51,865 nucleotides of DNA from Candidatus Peribacteria bacterium (lineage in GTDB: Bacteria > Patescibacteriota > Gracilibacteria > UBA1369 > 2-02-FULL-48-14): contig CALQZQ010000004.1 in NCBI GenBank assembly GCA_943349825.1, positions 1 to 51,865 of the forward strand. Reading direction: 5' to 3'. Numbering within the stretch: the stretch's first letter is position 1; every line of letters begins with the position of its first letter. Of this stretch, positions 25,287 to 32,611 are shown in pieces. A program made the translations under genes and the position numbers. The notes beneath the pieces are model-generated. The model worked only from the letters and a program-made list of their open reading frames with translations. It made no database searches and was not told the origin of the DNA.

Positions 25287-26744
25287 TTAGAGTTCTTGAG
25301 CCAGCTCTGCCATGTTCCAGAGTGTGTACTCATCTTCGTGTTCACTGGCGTATTGGACACAGGCTTCATACGCTTCCCAGAGTGCTTCTGATTCGCTGCT
25401 GGAAAGGAGGGCGCGCTCTTCAGCGACGGATAAGTCAAAGGGAGGGGTGAGTACGTTTCCGTTTTGTTTTTTATTGCTGACATAAATGGTGGTCCACGCG
25501 GAATCCTCTGTAATGAAGTCGTTGTCGTGCATTTTAATGTTCATAAAGTAAGGTCCGCTGCCGCTCAGCGCAAGCAACTCGTCAAAAATGCTTTCTGTAC
25601 TTTCATCCGTGCGTTCAAATAGTTTCACTTCCACATCTTCCGGGCGCACAGGGATGCCATCTTTTGTTGAGCCCCAGCTATAATCTCTGTCGTTTTCCAC
25701 GAGAAAACTCGCGCCGTTTTCTGCAAAGTAACTTTTCACAAAAGGGCCGGTGGTTCCGTTGGTGGGAGTGGCGGCCGCAGGCGGGGCGTAGCCGAACACT
25801 TCTTCAAAGTAGCTGAAGCCTCCCGCTCGGTCGGTGGTTTCACCGGTTTCTGGGTCGATTTCGTGAGTACCGTAATCTTCCACTACCGCCTCGATTTCCG
25901 CATCGCTCATGGAGTCAAAATCCATCCACTCGTACTCGTTGTAGTAGGGCATGGGAGGCCGGGCATGATAGGAGACGCTGACGACCTGAGAAGTTTTCAG
26001 GCGTTCGATCAGCTCAGGAGCTTCCTCGAGATAGGTTTGGAGTATGGTTCCGTCCAAGTAAATGTCTACAGGCACATTGTATTGTTCGTGGATGTCGATG
26101 ACACGATTCACCGTTTCTATGCTTTCTTCACTAAAAATAAATTCTTGAGTGTTGAGCGTAAAGAGCACGTTGGAGCTTGTGAGCTCTTTTGAAGTCACGG
26201 TGGAGCTGTTTCCTGTGGCGATTCGATAAATGAGCTCCGCCATCGCTCCTCGACTCAGCTCTTCCGCCGGGTTGGACCACTCACTGAGGAGTAGACCTTC
26301 GTCCTCTGCGTAATCCCAGTATTTTTGGTACCACTCGCCACTGACAGAAGGAATGGAGTCGAAGTAGACTTCCAGGGTGATTTTTAGGGCCTCCGCGATA
26401 TTGACGCTTTGACTTGGTTTGAAGGTGCCATCGTCGTAGCCGTCCACGATATTTTTTTCTTTGGCGTTACAAACGGTGGGAGTGTACCACTCATTGCTGG
26501 GTACATCACTGAAGCAGCTCTCGGTGGCGGTGGATTCTCCCGGATACTTTGCTTCCATCAAAATTTTTGTGAATTCTGCACGGTTGATGGAAATTTCCGG
26601 TTGATAAGTTCCGTCGCTGTAGCCTTCTACAATTCCGGCTTCGTAGACGTAGTCTATGGCCTCTGAGTACAGGCTTGTCTCTTCAACATCGGAAAACAAG
26701 TTGAGGAGAGGCAAGATGGTGAGGAAGAGCATCGCTAGTTTCAT
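25287..26744 (-). CDS. S-layer-anchored deacetylase-like protein (three SLH domains N-terminal)
   Basis: 485 residues. Signal peptide (about 1-17), three SLH domains at about 25-70 (VEGYSDGTYQPEISINRAEF), 80-130 (DGYDDGTFKPSQSVNIAEA) and 140-185 (ELSRGAMAELIYRI), then a domain of about 290 residues starting LFTLNTQEFIFSEESIETVN. That domain is paralogous to the whole lipoprotein at 17538-18587, including VIDIHEQYNVPVDIYLDG, ERLKTSQVVSVSYHARPPMP and TPPFDLSV. The likely role is processing of surface polysaccharide or peptidoglycan; the fold assignment is tentative. It follows the next gene by 13 nt. Confidence 0.82.
   Translation of the reverse strand: MKLAMLFLTILPLLNLFSDVEETSLYSEAIDYVYEAGIVEGYSDGTYQPEISINRAEFTKILMEAKYPGESTATESCFSDVPSNEWYTPTVCNAKEKNIVDGYDDGTFKPSQSVNIAEALKITLEVYFDSIPSVSGEWYQKYWDYAEDEGLLLSEWSNPAEELSRGAMAELIYRIATGNSSTVTSKELTSSNVLFTLNTQEFIFSEESIETVNRVIDIHEQYNVPVDIYLDGTILQTYLEEAPELIERLKTSQVVSVSYHARPPMPYYNEYEWMDFDSMSDAEIEAVVEDYGTHEIDPETGETTDRAGGFSYFEEVFGYAPPAAATPTNGTTGPFVKSYFAENGASFLVENDRDYSWGSTKDGIPVRPEDVEVKLFERTDESTESIFDELLALSGSGPYFMNIKMHDNDFITEDSAWTTIYVSNKKQNGNVLTPPFDLSVAEERALLSSSESEALWEAYEACVQYASEHEDEYTLWNMAELAQEL
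26566..26612. repeat. 47-bp direct repeat, copy 1 (SLH-coding)
   Basis: Identical to 27113-27159. It encodes the same piece of the first SLH domain in two neighbouring genes, and similarity continues on both sides with scattered differences. Suggests recent duplication or gene conversion of the SLH module. Confidence 0.9.
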
Positions 26745-26757
26745 GGCATAGGTGGGT

Positions 26758-28215
26758 TTAGTTCTGAATTCTATAAATCAACTCGGCCATTTCTCCGCGG
26801 GTGAGTTCTTGAGCAGGAGAATCCCATGCGCTCAGTAGGTAACCGTTGCTTTCCGCATAGTCCCAATACTTTTGGTACCATTCGCCATTTGTATCGGGGA
26901 TGTTGCCGAAATAGGTTTCGAGCGTGATTTTGAGGGCTTCGGCCACGTTGATGTATTGGTCAGGTTTGAAACTGCCGTCTTCGTAACCGCTTACAATGTT
27001 GTAGACTTTGGCGAAACAAACGTAAGGTGCATACCACTCGCTACTGGGAACGTCTGAAAAACAGCCCTCACTGAATGTGGCTTCACCTGGGTGGGCGGCT
27101 TCAATCAAAATCTTTGTGAATTCTGCACGGTTGATGGAAATTTCCGGTTGATAAGTTCCATCGCTATATCCTTCTACGATTCCGGCTTCGTAGACGTAGG
27201 AGATGGCTTCGTAGTAATCGTCGTTGGAGTCCACGTCGGAGAATGGGCCGGCGATGGCTGGTGTGGTTTCAGGTGATAAATCGCCTTCCTCATAAGAGTA
27301 GATCGTGGGGGTACTGTCGTAATCGTTTTCCCAAATGTTCAGAGCTTCCGTGAGAGTGACCCATTCGATGGCGCCGCTGTCCGTGTAGCTTTGACGTGCT
27401 TCGATTTCGCTTTGGAATTCATCGATAAAATCTTGGTCTTGGGCATCCTCTTGGTTGGTCATGATGGTGGCGGTGTACATTTTGCCGGCTTCCAATTCTC
27501 CGTTGTCGCGTTTTTCCAGAAGGTCGTCCAGACCGTCCCAGGTGGAGGTGTAGGTTCCAATCACCGGTTTCGAATCGGGGTCGTCTACGAAAAAGTTCTC
27601 GTCGTCTTTAGGGCGCCAGATTCCTGAAGTCCATTGACCTTCATCGTCTACGTGATTCCCGGATCCTCCACCCCACAGTGCATCGGCCTCCCAGCTAGTG
27701 TTGTACTTCCATCCTTCGATGGGAACTTGGAAGTCTTCCACGCGAGAATCTTCAGCAGGGGTGGCGATAAAACCACCTACGATGTTGGAAGGGGTGATGT
27801 CGAGTTGCTCCATGAGGTAAGCCACGTCGGCGATGCTGTAGGTGGATTCATGAGCATGGGGGTCCACTGCCAAATCCATGTCTTCCACGAGCCAACGGAG
27901 GAGGTTTTTCCCGTTGGTGTTGTCGAATTCATCCCAGTGTTCTTGCTCTGCCAAGAGGAAGTTCCAGTCCGACTGGAAATTGTATTGCACCCCTTCACTT
28001 TTCAGCATCGTCGCAAAATTGACGGCTGCATCACGGAAGGATTCGTAAGTATCATAATCGCTGGTGAAGTCCGGGTGATTGGGAAAGCTGGGTTCTTCAT
28101 TGTGGCTGACGATGGACACGTAGATGGTGGGCTTGGCACTGGCTTCTACTCTTGGACTTGGTAGGAGAATGCTCAGGATTACGAGTAGGCTCAAAAGGGA
28201 GGTGATTTTTTTCAT
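26758..28215 (-). CDS. S-layer-anchored deacetylase-like protein (three SLH domains C-terminal)
   Basis: 485 residues. Signal peptide (about 1-25, LLSLLVILSILLPSPRVEA), then a catalytic-looking domain of about 280 residues (YVSIVSHNEEPSFPNHPDF at the first strand; AVDPHAHESTYSIADVAYLM with an HxHE pattern; IVGGFIATPAEDSR). Three SLH domains fill about 320-485. The HNEEP and DPHAHE motifs could be the metal-binding motifs of a polysaccharide-deacetylase-type barrel. Domain order is the reverse of the neighbour at 25287-26744, yet the SLH parts are nearly identical. The two probably form one transcript. Confidence 0.82.
   Translation of the reverse strand: MKKITSLLSLLVILSILLPSPRVEASAKPTIYVSIVSHNEEPSFPNHPDFTSDYDTYESFRDAAVNFATMLKSEGVQYNFQSDWNFLLAEQEHWDEFDNTNGKNLLRWLVEDMDLAVDPHAHESTYSIADVAYLMEQLDITPSNIVGGFIATPAEDSRVEDFQVPIEGWKYNTSWEADALWGGGSGNHVDDEGQWTSGIWRPKDDENFFVDDPDSKPVIGTYTSTWDGLDDLLEKRDNGELEAGKMYTATIMTNQEDAQDQDFIDEFQSEIEARQSYTDSGAIEWVTLTEALNIWENDYDSTPTIYSYEEGDLSPETTPAIAGPFSDVDSNDDYYEAISYVYEAGIVEGYSDGTYQPEISINRAEFTKILIEAAHPGEATFSEGCFSDVPSSEWYAPYVCFAKVYNIVSGYEDGSFKPDQYINVAEALKITLETYFGNIPDTNGEWYQKYWDYAESNGYLLSAWDSPAQELTRGEMAELIYRIQN
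27113..27159. repeat. 47-bp direct repeat, copy 2 (SLH-coding)
   Basis: Identical to 26566-26612; see that copy. The two lie 547 bp apart in the same orientation and could recombine. Confidence 0.9.
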
Positions 28216-28275
28216 ATTGAAAGCGAGGTGATTAGTGCTTACCCATTAAAACATGGAAGTATGGAAAAAGTTACA

Positions 28276-29715
28276 CTAATCTGCCGCCTTTCCTTTGACG
28301 ACTACCACTAAGGTTTTGAAGAGAATTTTTAGGTCTAGAAAAATGGACCAGTGTTTGATGTAGAAACTGTCGAGGCGGGCTTCTTCTTCGAAATCGAGGT
28401 CGCTGCGGCCGCTGACTTGGCCGAGGCCGGTGATGCCGGGTTTGATGGTGAAGAGGAATTGGTGATGGGCTTCGTAGCGTGCCACTTCTTCGGGAAGGTG
28501 TGGGCGGGGTCCGACCAAGCTCATGTCCCCCTTGAGGACGTTCCAGAGATTGGGGAGTTCGTCCAAGCTGCTGTGGCGCAGGAAGGCGCCGAATTTGGTG
28601 ATCCGTGGATCGTTTTTTATCTTCATGAGTGGGCCTTTGCGGTGGCTTTGGTGAGCGAGTTCACTGCGCATATGATGGGTGTTGTGCTGCATGGTTCTGA
28701 ACTTGATGAAGCGGAACTTTTTTCCACCCATGCCCACGCGGTAGGCGGGACTGTCGTCTTCTAGCCGAGTGAAAAACACAGGGCCTTTGGAGTCCAGTTT
28801 TATACCCAGCGCGATGGCGGCGAAAACTGGGGAGAGCAGGATGAGCCCCAGGCCACTGCCGACGATATCGAAGGTTCTTTTGCCGATGCGGCCCCAGCCA
28901 TCCAAAGAGGTGGGTTTGAGGTGAATCAATGGGAATCCGGCCATGGGTTCTATGTCTACGTTGCTGCGTTCCACCTCCAAAATATCCGGCACAAAACGGT
29001 ATTCGATGCGGCTTTGACGGCAGAATTCCAGGACTTCGTGGTCTTGCACTTCACTGAGGTTTTGAGTGGTGAGAATCACGCTGTCCACTTGATGGCGGCG
29101 CACGGTGCGGGCGAGTTCCTTCAGGCTGCCCAGGAATTTGAAGGATTCCATGCGGGCGCTTTTTTCGGAAAGGTAGCCCACCAAGTTGTAGTGGGGATCT
29201 TTTTGCAGAGCTCGGCCCAGGCGATCACTGATTTTATTGGCGCCCAGGAGCAGCACATTGCGGCGGCCGATGTTCGCTTCCAAAAACCATTTTTCAATTT
29301 TACGAAGGAGGAGGCGGGCGAGCATCACCAAAAGCACGGTCACCATGACTCCGTAACCCAGCACCAAACGAGAAAAGGCCAATTTGCGAGTGATGAAGAA
29401 GTAGGCCATCACCACCAAAATCCAGATGAGTGCGTGTTTGGCGACATTTTTGCTTTCGTGCAGCGGGCCTTCGGTGTTGCGCAGTTGGTAGAGCCCAAAA
29501 AGAGCAAAAACGATCACTAAAAAGCTGGCGAAGAGCAGGCTGATTTGAAAGTAAGCATCCAGAGGCAGCAAGTCCGCAGTGCTGGTGGACAGATCCATTC
29601 CTGGAATTACGCCCCAGTCGAGACGCAGTTTATAACCGATGAGCAGTCCGCTCACGGCCATGAGGAAGTCGAGAGGAATGCGGAGCAGCCCGAAAGCGAT
29701 TTCTGAACGTTTCAC
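28276..29715 (-). CDS. Polyprenyl-phosphate sugar phosphotransferase (WbaP/exopolysaccharide initiating transferase family)
   Basis: 479 residues. Transfers the first sugar-1-phosphate from a nucleotide sugar to undecaprenyl phosphate, starting surface glycan or O-antigen-like synthesis. Four to five N-terminal membrane helices (within 5-130), a Rossmann-like CoA-binding middle domain ([20 protein letters not shown]), and the C-terminal bacterial sugar transferase domain: [63 protein letters not shown] and [18 protein letters not shown]. Start codon GTG at 29715. GalU at 32.6 kb could supply UDP-glucose. Its glycans may be what the SLH proteins bind or modify. Confidence 0.92.
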   Translation of the reverse strand: MKRSEIAFGLLRIPLDFLMAVSGLLIGYKLRLDWGVIPGMDLSTSTADLLPLDAYFQISLLFASFLVIVFALFGLYQLRNTEGPLHESKNVAKHALIWILVVMAYFFITRKLAFSRLVLGYGVMVTVLLVMLARLLLRKIEKWFLEANIGRRNVLLLGANKISDRLGRALQKDPHYNLVGYLSEKSARMESFKFLGSLKELARTVRRHQVDSVILTTQNLSEVQDHEVLEFCRQSRIEYRFVPDILEVERSNVDIEPMAGFPLIHLKPTSLDGWGRIGKRTFDIVGSGLGLILLSPVFAAIALGIKLDSKGPVFFTRLEDDSPAYRVGMGGKKFRFIKFRTMQHNTHHMRSELAHQSHRKGPLMKIKNDPRITKFGAFLRHSSLDELPNLWNVLKGDMSLVGPRPHLPEEVARYEAHHQFLFTIKPGITGLGQVSGRSDLDFEEEARLDSFYIKHWSIFLDLKILFKTLVVVVKGKAAD

Positions 29716-29757
29716 CGGCTTATTCTAGAACGAACCTTGAAAAACGGGAAGAGAATC

Positions 29758-29781
29758 AAAAAACTCACCCGTCGGGGAGAG
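29758..29781 (-). terminator. Terminator of the RNase P RNA gene
   Basis: Hairpin CTCTCCC-CGAC-GGGTGAG on the minus strand (29764-29781, one mismatch) followed by six Ts (29758-29763), 11 nt beyond the RNase P RNA 3' end. Confidence 0.8.
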
Positions 29782-29791
29782 CTTTTTGATA

Positions 29792-30153
29792 TACTTCCTA
29801 TAAGCCGAGTTCTGTACGCAGGTTTTGAGGCCCACGCCATGATCATCTCTCTGGGCCACTTGTTGCCAAGGGGCTCGTGCGGTGAGCGCGGTGGGGCGAC
29901 AGGCCGCCGATTCCACTGCTCCATTCTCACCTTGCAAGAGAAAGGGTTTACCACGCCATCCTCCTCACGGAGGGGCGCCCCGTTCCCACGAAAGGAAGAG
30001 GGGGCGTTTCATTTTGGTCGTCTCTGTGGCACTTTCCCTATGCGCTGTTTTTGAGGCCAACGCACGGTCGCCGTTAGCGACTTTCCTGCCTGATCTTGCT
30101 CGGACTTTCCTCACCACTCAGCCGAAGCTGCGCAGCGCGATCATGCGGAAGTA
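29792..30153 (-). ncRNA. rnpB: RNase P RNA
   Basis: About 362 nt on the minus strand. The universally conserved GAGGAAAGTCCGAGC lies at 30098-30112 and the matching 3' element ACAGAACTCGGCTTAT at 29799-29814. P1 closes by TACTTCC (30147-30153) with GGAAGTA (29792-29798). This is the catalytic subunit that cuts pre-tRNA 5' leaders together with RnpA (3.6-3.9 kb). A near-consensus promoter begins just upstream and a terminator follows. Apparent reading frames on both strands inside this span are chance. Confidence 0.96.
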
Positions 30154-30158
30154 GAGTT

Positions 30159-30187
30159 ATTATAAGCCATTTCTTGCTTCTTGGCAA
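30159..30187 (-). promoter_or_regulatory. Promoter of rnpB
   Basis: TTGCCA (30182-30187), 17-nt spacer, TATAAT (30159-30164, full consensus). Start predicted at about 30152, matching the P1 5' strand. It lies in the last codons of the gene at 30160-30498. Confidence 0.9.
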
Positions 30188-30498
30188 AGAGCTCTTATTG
30201 CCTGCCAAATCACAGTGACTGCTTCTGGAAGCTCACTTTTTAGAATACTCAGATCGGTGACTTTTCTGAAAATTCTTGCATCGATTGGTGGAGCTGCTTG
30301 GGGTGGGAGGTCAGGTATTTTGGTAGCTTTCACGAGACCTAGCATTTCCGCTTCTCTGTATGGAATTTGCACTTGCCTGCCCTCTACTAAAAGACCTGGA
30401 ACCAGAAAATAGGTTTCGGTGTCAGGCATTGGCCTGCCATCGGAATCAAGATCCACACAGACTGCTTCTTCAGGGTCGTGATATTCGTGTGCGGTCAT
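30160..30498 (-). CDS. Hypothetical protein, 112 residues
   Basis: Not recognised. Acidic N-terminus (EYHDPEEAVCVDLDSDGRP), a beta-rich middle (TYFLVPGLLVEGRQVQIPY) and a helical C-terminus (ILKSELPEAVTVIWQAIRAL). No membrane segment. It starts 36 nt after the gene at 30535-30915, probably on the same transcript, and its last codons contain the rnpB promoter. The sequence just before its ATG (TTACCCCATCTCTCT) resembles the leader of two other unknown genes here. Confidence 0.65.
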   Translation of the reverse strand: MTAHEYHDPEEAVCVDLDSDGRPMPDTETYFLVPGLLVEGRQVQIPYREAEMLGLVKATKIPDLPPQAAPPIDARIFRKVTDLSILKSELPEAVTVIWQAIRALCQEARNGL

Positions 30499-30534
30499 AG
30501 AGAGATGGGGTAAGAAGTTATTTCAGAATAAGTA

Positions 30535-30915
30535 TCAATATCCGCGTTCGGTCAAACGGTCTACTCTGAAGGAGTGATGTCGGCCGTGAGTAGCAGTATG
30601 GGGAGCGATATGGCGCCTTTCAGCTGCAGCATTGTTCTCCCTCAGCTGGCTTCTGCGGACGCTGCGTGTGTGGAGGCGTTTTGCGTCGGCTTCAGCGTTG
30701 AGGGTGCTCAAGACTTGATCGTGTACGTCTACCACTACCCCTAAAAACTCATTGAGGCGGCTTTTATCTTCGCCAGCCCGCATGGCTAAGCCAATTTTGT
30801 CGAAGACTCGTAAGAGTTGGGTGATCAACTCTGGACTGGTGGGGGCTGCTACTAATTCTAGTAAATCCTTATGGATTTCAGAGGTAAGGGGTCTGGGAGC
30901 TTGGGCTTCTGTCAT
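30535..30915 (-). CDS. Hypothetical helical protein, 126 residues
   Basis: Not recognised. Residues 10-75 are helical (SEIHKDLLELVAAPTSPELI, LLRVFDKIGLAMRAGEDKSR). The C-terminal 45 residues are very basic and His/Arg-rich (RLHTRSVRRSQL, HHSFRVDRLTERGY), which could bind nucleic acid or be a less constrained tail. It begins 12 nt after the U-run of an intrinsic terminator that closes a structured leader RNA with its own promoter, so its expression may be set by transcription attenuation. Confidence 0.65.
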   Translation of the reverse strand: MTEAQAPRPLTSEIHKDLLELVAAPTSPELITQLLRVFDKIGLAMRAGEDKSRLNEFLGVVVDVHDQVLSTLNAEADAKRLHTRSVRRSQLRENNAAAERRHIAPHTATHGRHHSFRVDRLTERGY

Positions 30916-30927
30916 AGAGCTTGGGCT

Positions 30928-30959
30928 AAAAAATAAAAATCCCCTCTTTGTGTGAGGGG
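30928..30959 (-). terminator. Intrinsic terminator in the leader of the gene at 30535-30915
   Basis: Stem CCCCTC/GAGGGG (30941-30946 with 30954-30959) with a seven-nt loop, followed on the minus strand by ATTTTTATTTTTT (30928-30940). The 5' arm can instead pair with GGGGAA of the upstream helix (see the leader RNA), so terminator and upstream helix could be linked. Confidence 0.85.
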
Positions 30960-31090
30960 GAATGGTTTTACCGTGGATTTCTACGGTTTATGCCTGATCT
31001 TTCCCCAACACAGCAGTATTCACAAAGCAAAGCTTTGTAAACCAGTTGCGGCAAATTGGGGAATAAGAAAGATGCATAATGTTGAAAACA
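30928..31090 (-). ncRNA. Structured leader RNA, riboswitch/attenuator candidate (or 6S-like small RNA)
   Basis: About 160 nt from the promoter at 31097-31124 to the terminator at 30928-30959. A long interrupted helix is visible from three paired blocks: 31074-31079 with 30988-30993, 31068-31073 with 30997-31002, and 31056-31061 with 31003-31008 (18 pairs). Inside it sits a 7-bp hairpin ACAAAGC/GCTTTGT (31022-31038) and an open internal loop. A small ACCGT/ACGGT hairpin then precedes the terminator. GGGGAA at 31001-31006 can pair either in the long helix or with UUCCCC of the terminator arm (30957-30962). No known riboswitch class was recognised. The open central loop in a long rod also resembles 6S RNA shape, without sequence support. 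Confidence 0.55.
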
Positions 31091-31114
31091 ACCCTCATAC
31101 TATAGGGTTGTTTT
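31085..31114. terminator. Hairpin downstream of the 87-residue gene
   Basis: Eleven-bp perfect stem AAAACAACCCT/AGGGTTGTTTT with an eight-nt loop, U-rich on both sides, 25 nt beyond the stop of the gene at 31139-31402. It is a likely terminator for that gene. The -10 box of the leader RNA promoter lies in its loop. Confidence 0.65.
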
Positions 31115-31124
31115 ATTTTGTCAA
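31097..31124 (-). promoter_or_regulatory. Promoter of the structured leader RNA
   Basis: TTGACA (31119-31124, full consensus), 16-nt spacer, TAGTAT (31097-31102). Predicted start near 31090. A TATAGT overlaps it but would leave only a 14-nt spacer. Confidence 0.55.
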
Positions 31125-31138
31125 ATTTTGGATTGGGT

Positions 31139-31402
31139 TCAATGGAAGAATCTCTGGATGACCACTTCCGGGAGAAAACGCTGGTACCAGGGAGCTGCGC
31201 TTTTTGTTATTTTTAGGGCTTCTGCTCCGGTTGCTTCTCGTTCGGCGGCCAGTTCTGCGGCCTTTCCTTCTGTTTTCACTCTCAGTTCTACCTCACTTAG
31301 CCAACTAATACCTGGACTAACATTTGGATTGGGTGACTTGCCTTTTGTAAGAGTTTGCGTGGGCCCCCATCCGCTGTTCCCGTTTGCTTCGTGCCTTTTC
31401 AT
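31139..31402 (-). CDS. Hypothetical protein, 87 residues
   Basis: Not recognised. A Gly/Asn/Pro-rich N-terminal half (GNSGWGPTQTLTKGKSPNPN) is followed by a helical segment (EGKAAELAAEREATGAEALK) and an aromatic end (APWYQRFLPEVVIQRFFH). A reading frame of similar length exists on the plus strand, but its composition (Ser/Phe/Val/Leu runs) looks like a shadow. Flanked by a terminator hairpin downstream. Confidence 0.5.
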   Translation of the reverse strand: MKRHEANGNSGWGPTQTLTKGKSPNPNVSPGISWLSEVELRVKTEGKAAELAAEREATGAEALKITKSAAPWYQRFLPEVVIQRFFH

Positions 31403-31454
31403 GTTGAACGATTAAATCCACCGACTACCGTCTTCCGCCTTTCCTAAAGGTATG

Positions 31455-32048
31455 TCAAGCGCGATCTTCCTTGAGTTTTTTGAACTCACGTTGGAAGAAC
31501 TTTGCGGTTTCCAGGCAATCTTTGGCCTTTTCGTTGTTGGGTTCCAGGCGGAGTGCCTCTTCGAGCAACTTGATGGTGGCTTCGAATTGGCGGTCGTTGA
31601 GATAACAGACGGCCAAATCGCACATGATGAGGGTGTCTTTGGGAGCCATAGCTTTGGCACGTTCCAAGATCACGAGGCCGCGTTTGCGGTCGCCACTGTG
31701 GAAGATGGACCAGCCCAAGCAGCGCAGGATTTCTGGGTGGTGGGGTTGGACGCGGTTGGCGAGTTCCAAGGTTTCTACAGATCGTTCAAATTCCCCGGTG
31801 GAGGAGTAGAGAAAGCCCAATAGATAGAGGGCGTTCGGGCTCTTGGGGCGGATGCGCAGGGCGTACTTGAGGGCTTTCATGGCCTTGTCGTATTCGCGGA
31901 GGCTCAAATAGTTGTCCCCGATTTCTTCGTAGGCCTCGACGTATTCGAGATCCATCAGAAGCATCTTGTTGGAGAGAGCAATGGCTTCGCCGTGCTGTCC
32001 TGCCAACTTCAGACCATCGGCCTGTTTTAAAAGATCATCGAGTACCAT
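31455..32048 (-). CDS. TPR-repeat protein
   Basis: 197 residues, all tetratricopeptide repeats (about five, 34 residues each): AYEEIGDNYLSLREYDKAMK, NALYLLGFLYSSTGEFERSV, ILRCLGWSIFHSGDRKRGLV and CDLAVCYLNDRQFEATIKLL. TPR arrays are protein-protein interaction scaffolds. No signal peptide, so cytoplasmic. It has its own strong promoter and no operon partners, so the binding partner cannot be inferred. Confidence 0.9.
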   Translation of the reverse strand: MVLDDLLKQADGLKLAGQHGEAIALSNKMLLMDLEYVEAYEEIGDNYLSLREYDKAMKALKYALRIRPKSPNALYLLGFLYSSTGEFERSVETLELANRVQPHHPEILRCLGWSIFHSGDRKRGLVILERAKAMAPKDTLIMCDLAVCYLNDRQFEATIKLLEEALRLEPNNEKAKDCLETAKFFQREFKKLKEDRA

Positions 32049-32074
32049 TTGTTTTTGTTTTTATGTATCTAGTT

Positions 32075-32103
32075 ATTATAGCAAAAAACAGCCTTCCGGA
32101 CAA
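32075..32103 (-). promoter_or_regulatory. Promoter of the TPR gene
   Basis: TTGTCC (32098-32103), 17-nt spacer, TATAAT (32075-32080, full consensus). Leader about 20 nt. Confidence 0.85.
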
Positions 32104-32200
32104 GGAGGGAGGACTTGCTGAACGAGGGGATTATGGTGGATTCACTTTTCCTTGTGCCGATCTGTTGAGTATGCCATTATTCCTTTCTCTTTATAGCTTT

Positions 32201-32611
32201 ATGGGTGAATTGGTAGAAATTTTACAGCCGATAGAACTTCAGAATAAAATCGTTGCTTTGAAGCAGGCTTATGCCGAGGCTATTGGAGCCTTAGAAAGAG
32301 ATGGTTTTTTAAGGGATCTTTTTAGGGCGGCTTTGGCAAGCGTTTTAAAAAAACCACTGCCGTCTTGCGCAGAAGACTGTGAAAAAGCTCTTAAGGCTTT
32401 GGATGAAGCGGTGGAGGCTTTTGAGGAGGAGGCTTCAAAATCGGTGTGGAGCTTGAGCAACCGTCGCCGTGCGGATTTTGGGCAGGAGCTCAATGAACTG
32501 CTTTACCGGATCTACCATTTGCAGCGGGATCTGTACAACAGTCAAACACCGTACCAGTCCACTGCCGATCTGGAGCCTTTGAGAGCGCTTTTATGTAGGC
32601 TACACGGTTAA
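32201..32611 (+). CDS. Hypothetical helical protein
   Basis: 136 residues from ATG 32201 (MGELVEILQPIELQNKIVAL); ATG 32171 would add a short hydrophobic stretch and is the alternative. Entirely helical with charged heptads (EDCEKALKALDEAVEAFEEE, QELNELLYRIYHLQRDLYN). Not recognised. It is convergent with galU, overlapping its stop by 4 bp, and divergent from the TPR gene. Confidence 0.65.
   Translation: MGELVEILQPIELQNKIVALKQAYAEAIGALERDGFLRDLFRAALASVLKKPLPSCAEDCEKALKALDEAVEAFEEEASKSVWSLSNRRRADFGQELNELLYRIYHLQRDLYNSQTPYQSTADLEPLRALLCRLHG

Noticed and set aside
29712-30154. Several reading frames of 70-105 codons on both strands
   Set aside because: They lie in the RNase P RNA gene, whose conserved sequences, promoter and terminator explain the region.
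31128-31415. Plus-strand reading frame of 95 codons opposite the 87-residue gene
   Set aside because: Composition (runs of Ser, Phe, Leu, Val) and lack of any start signal point to a shadow; the minus-strand frame has better protein-like character, though neither is certain.
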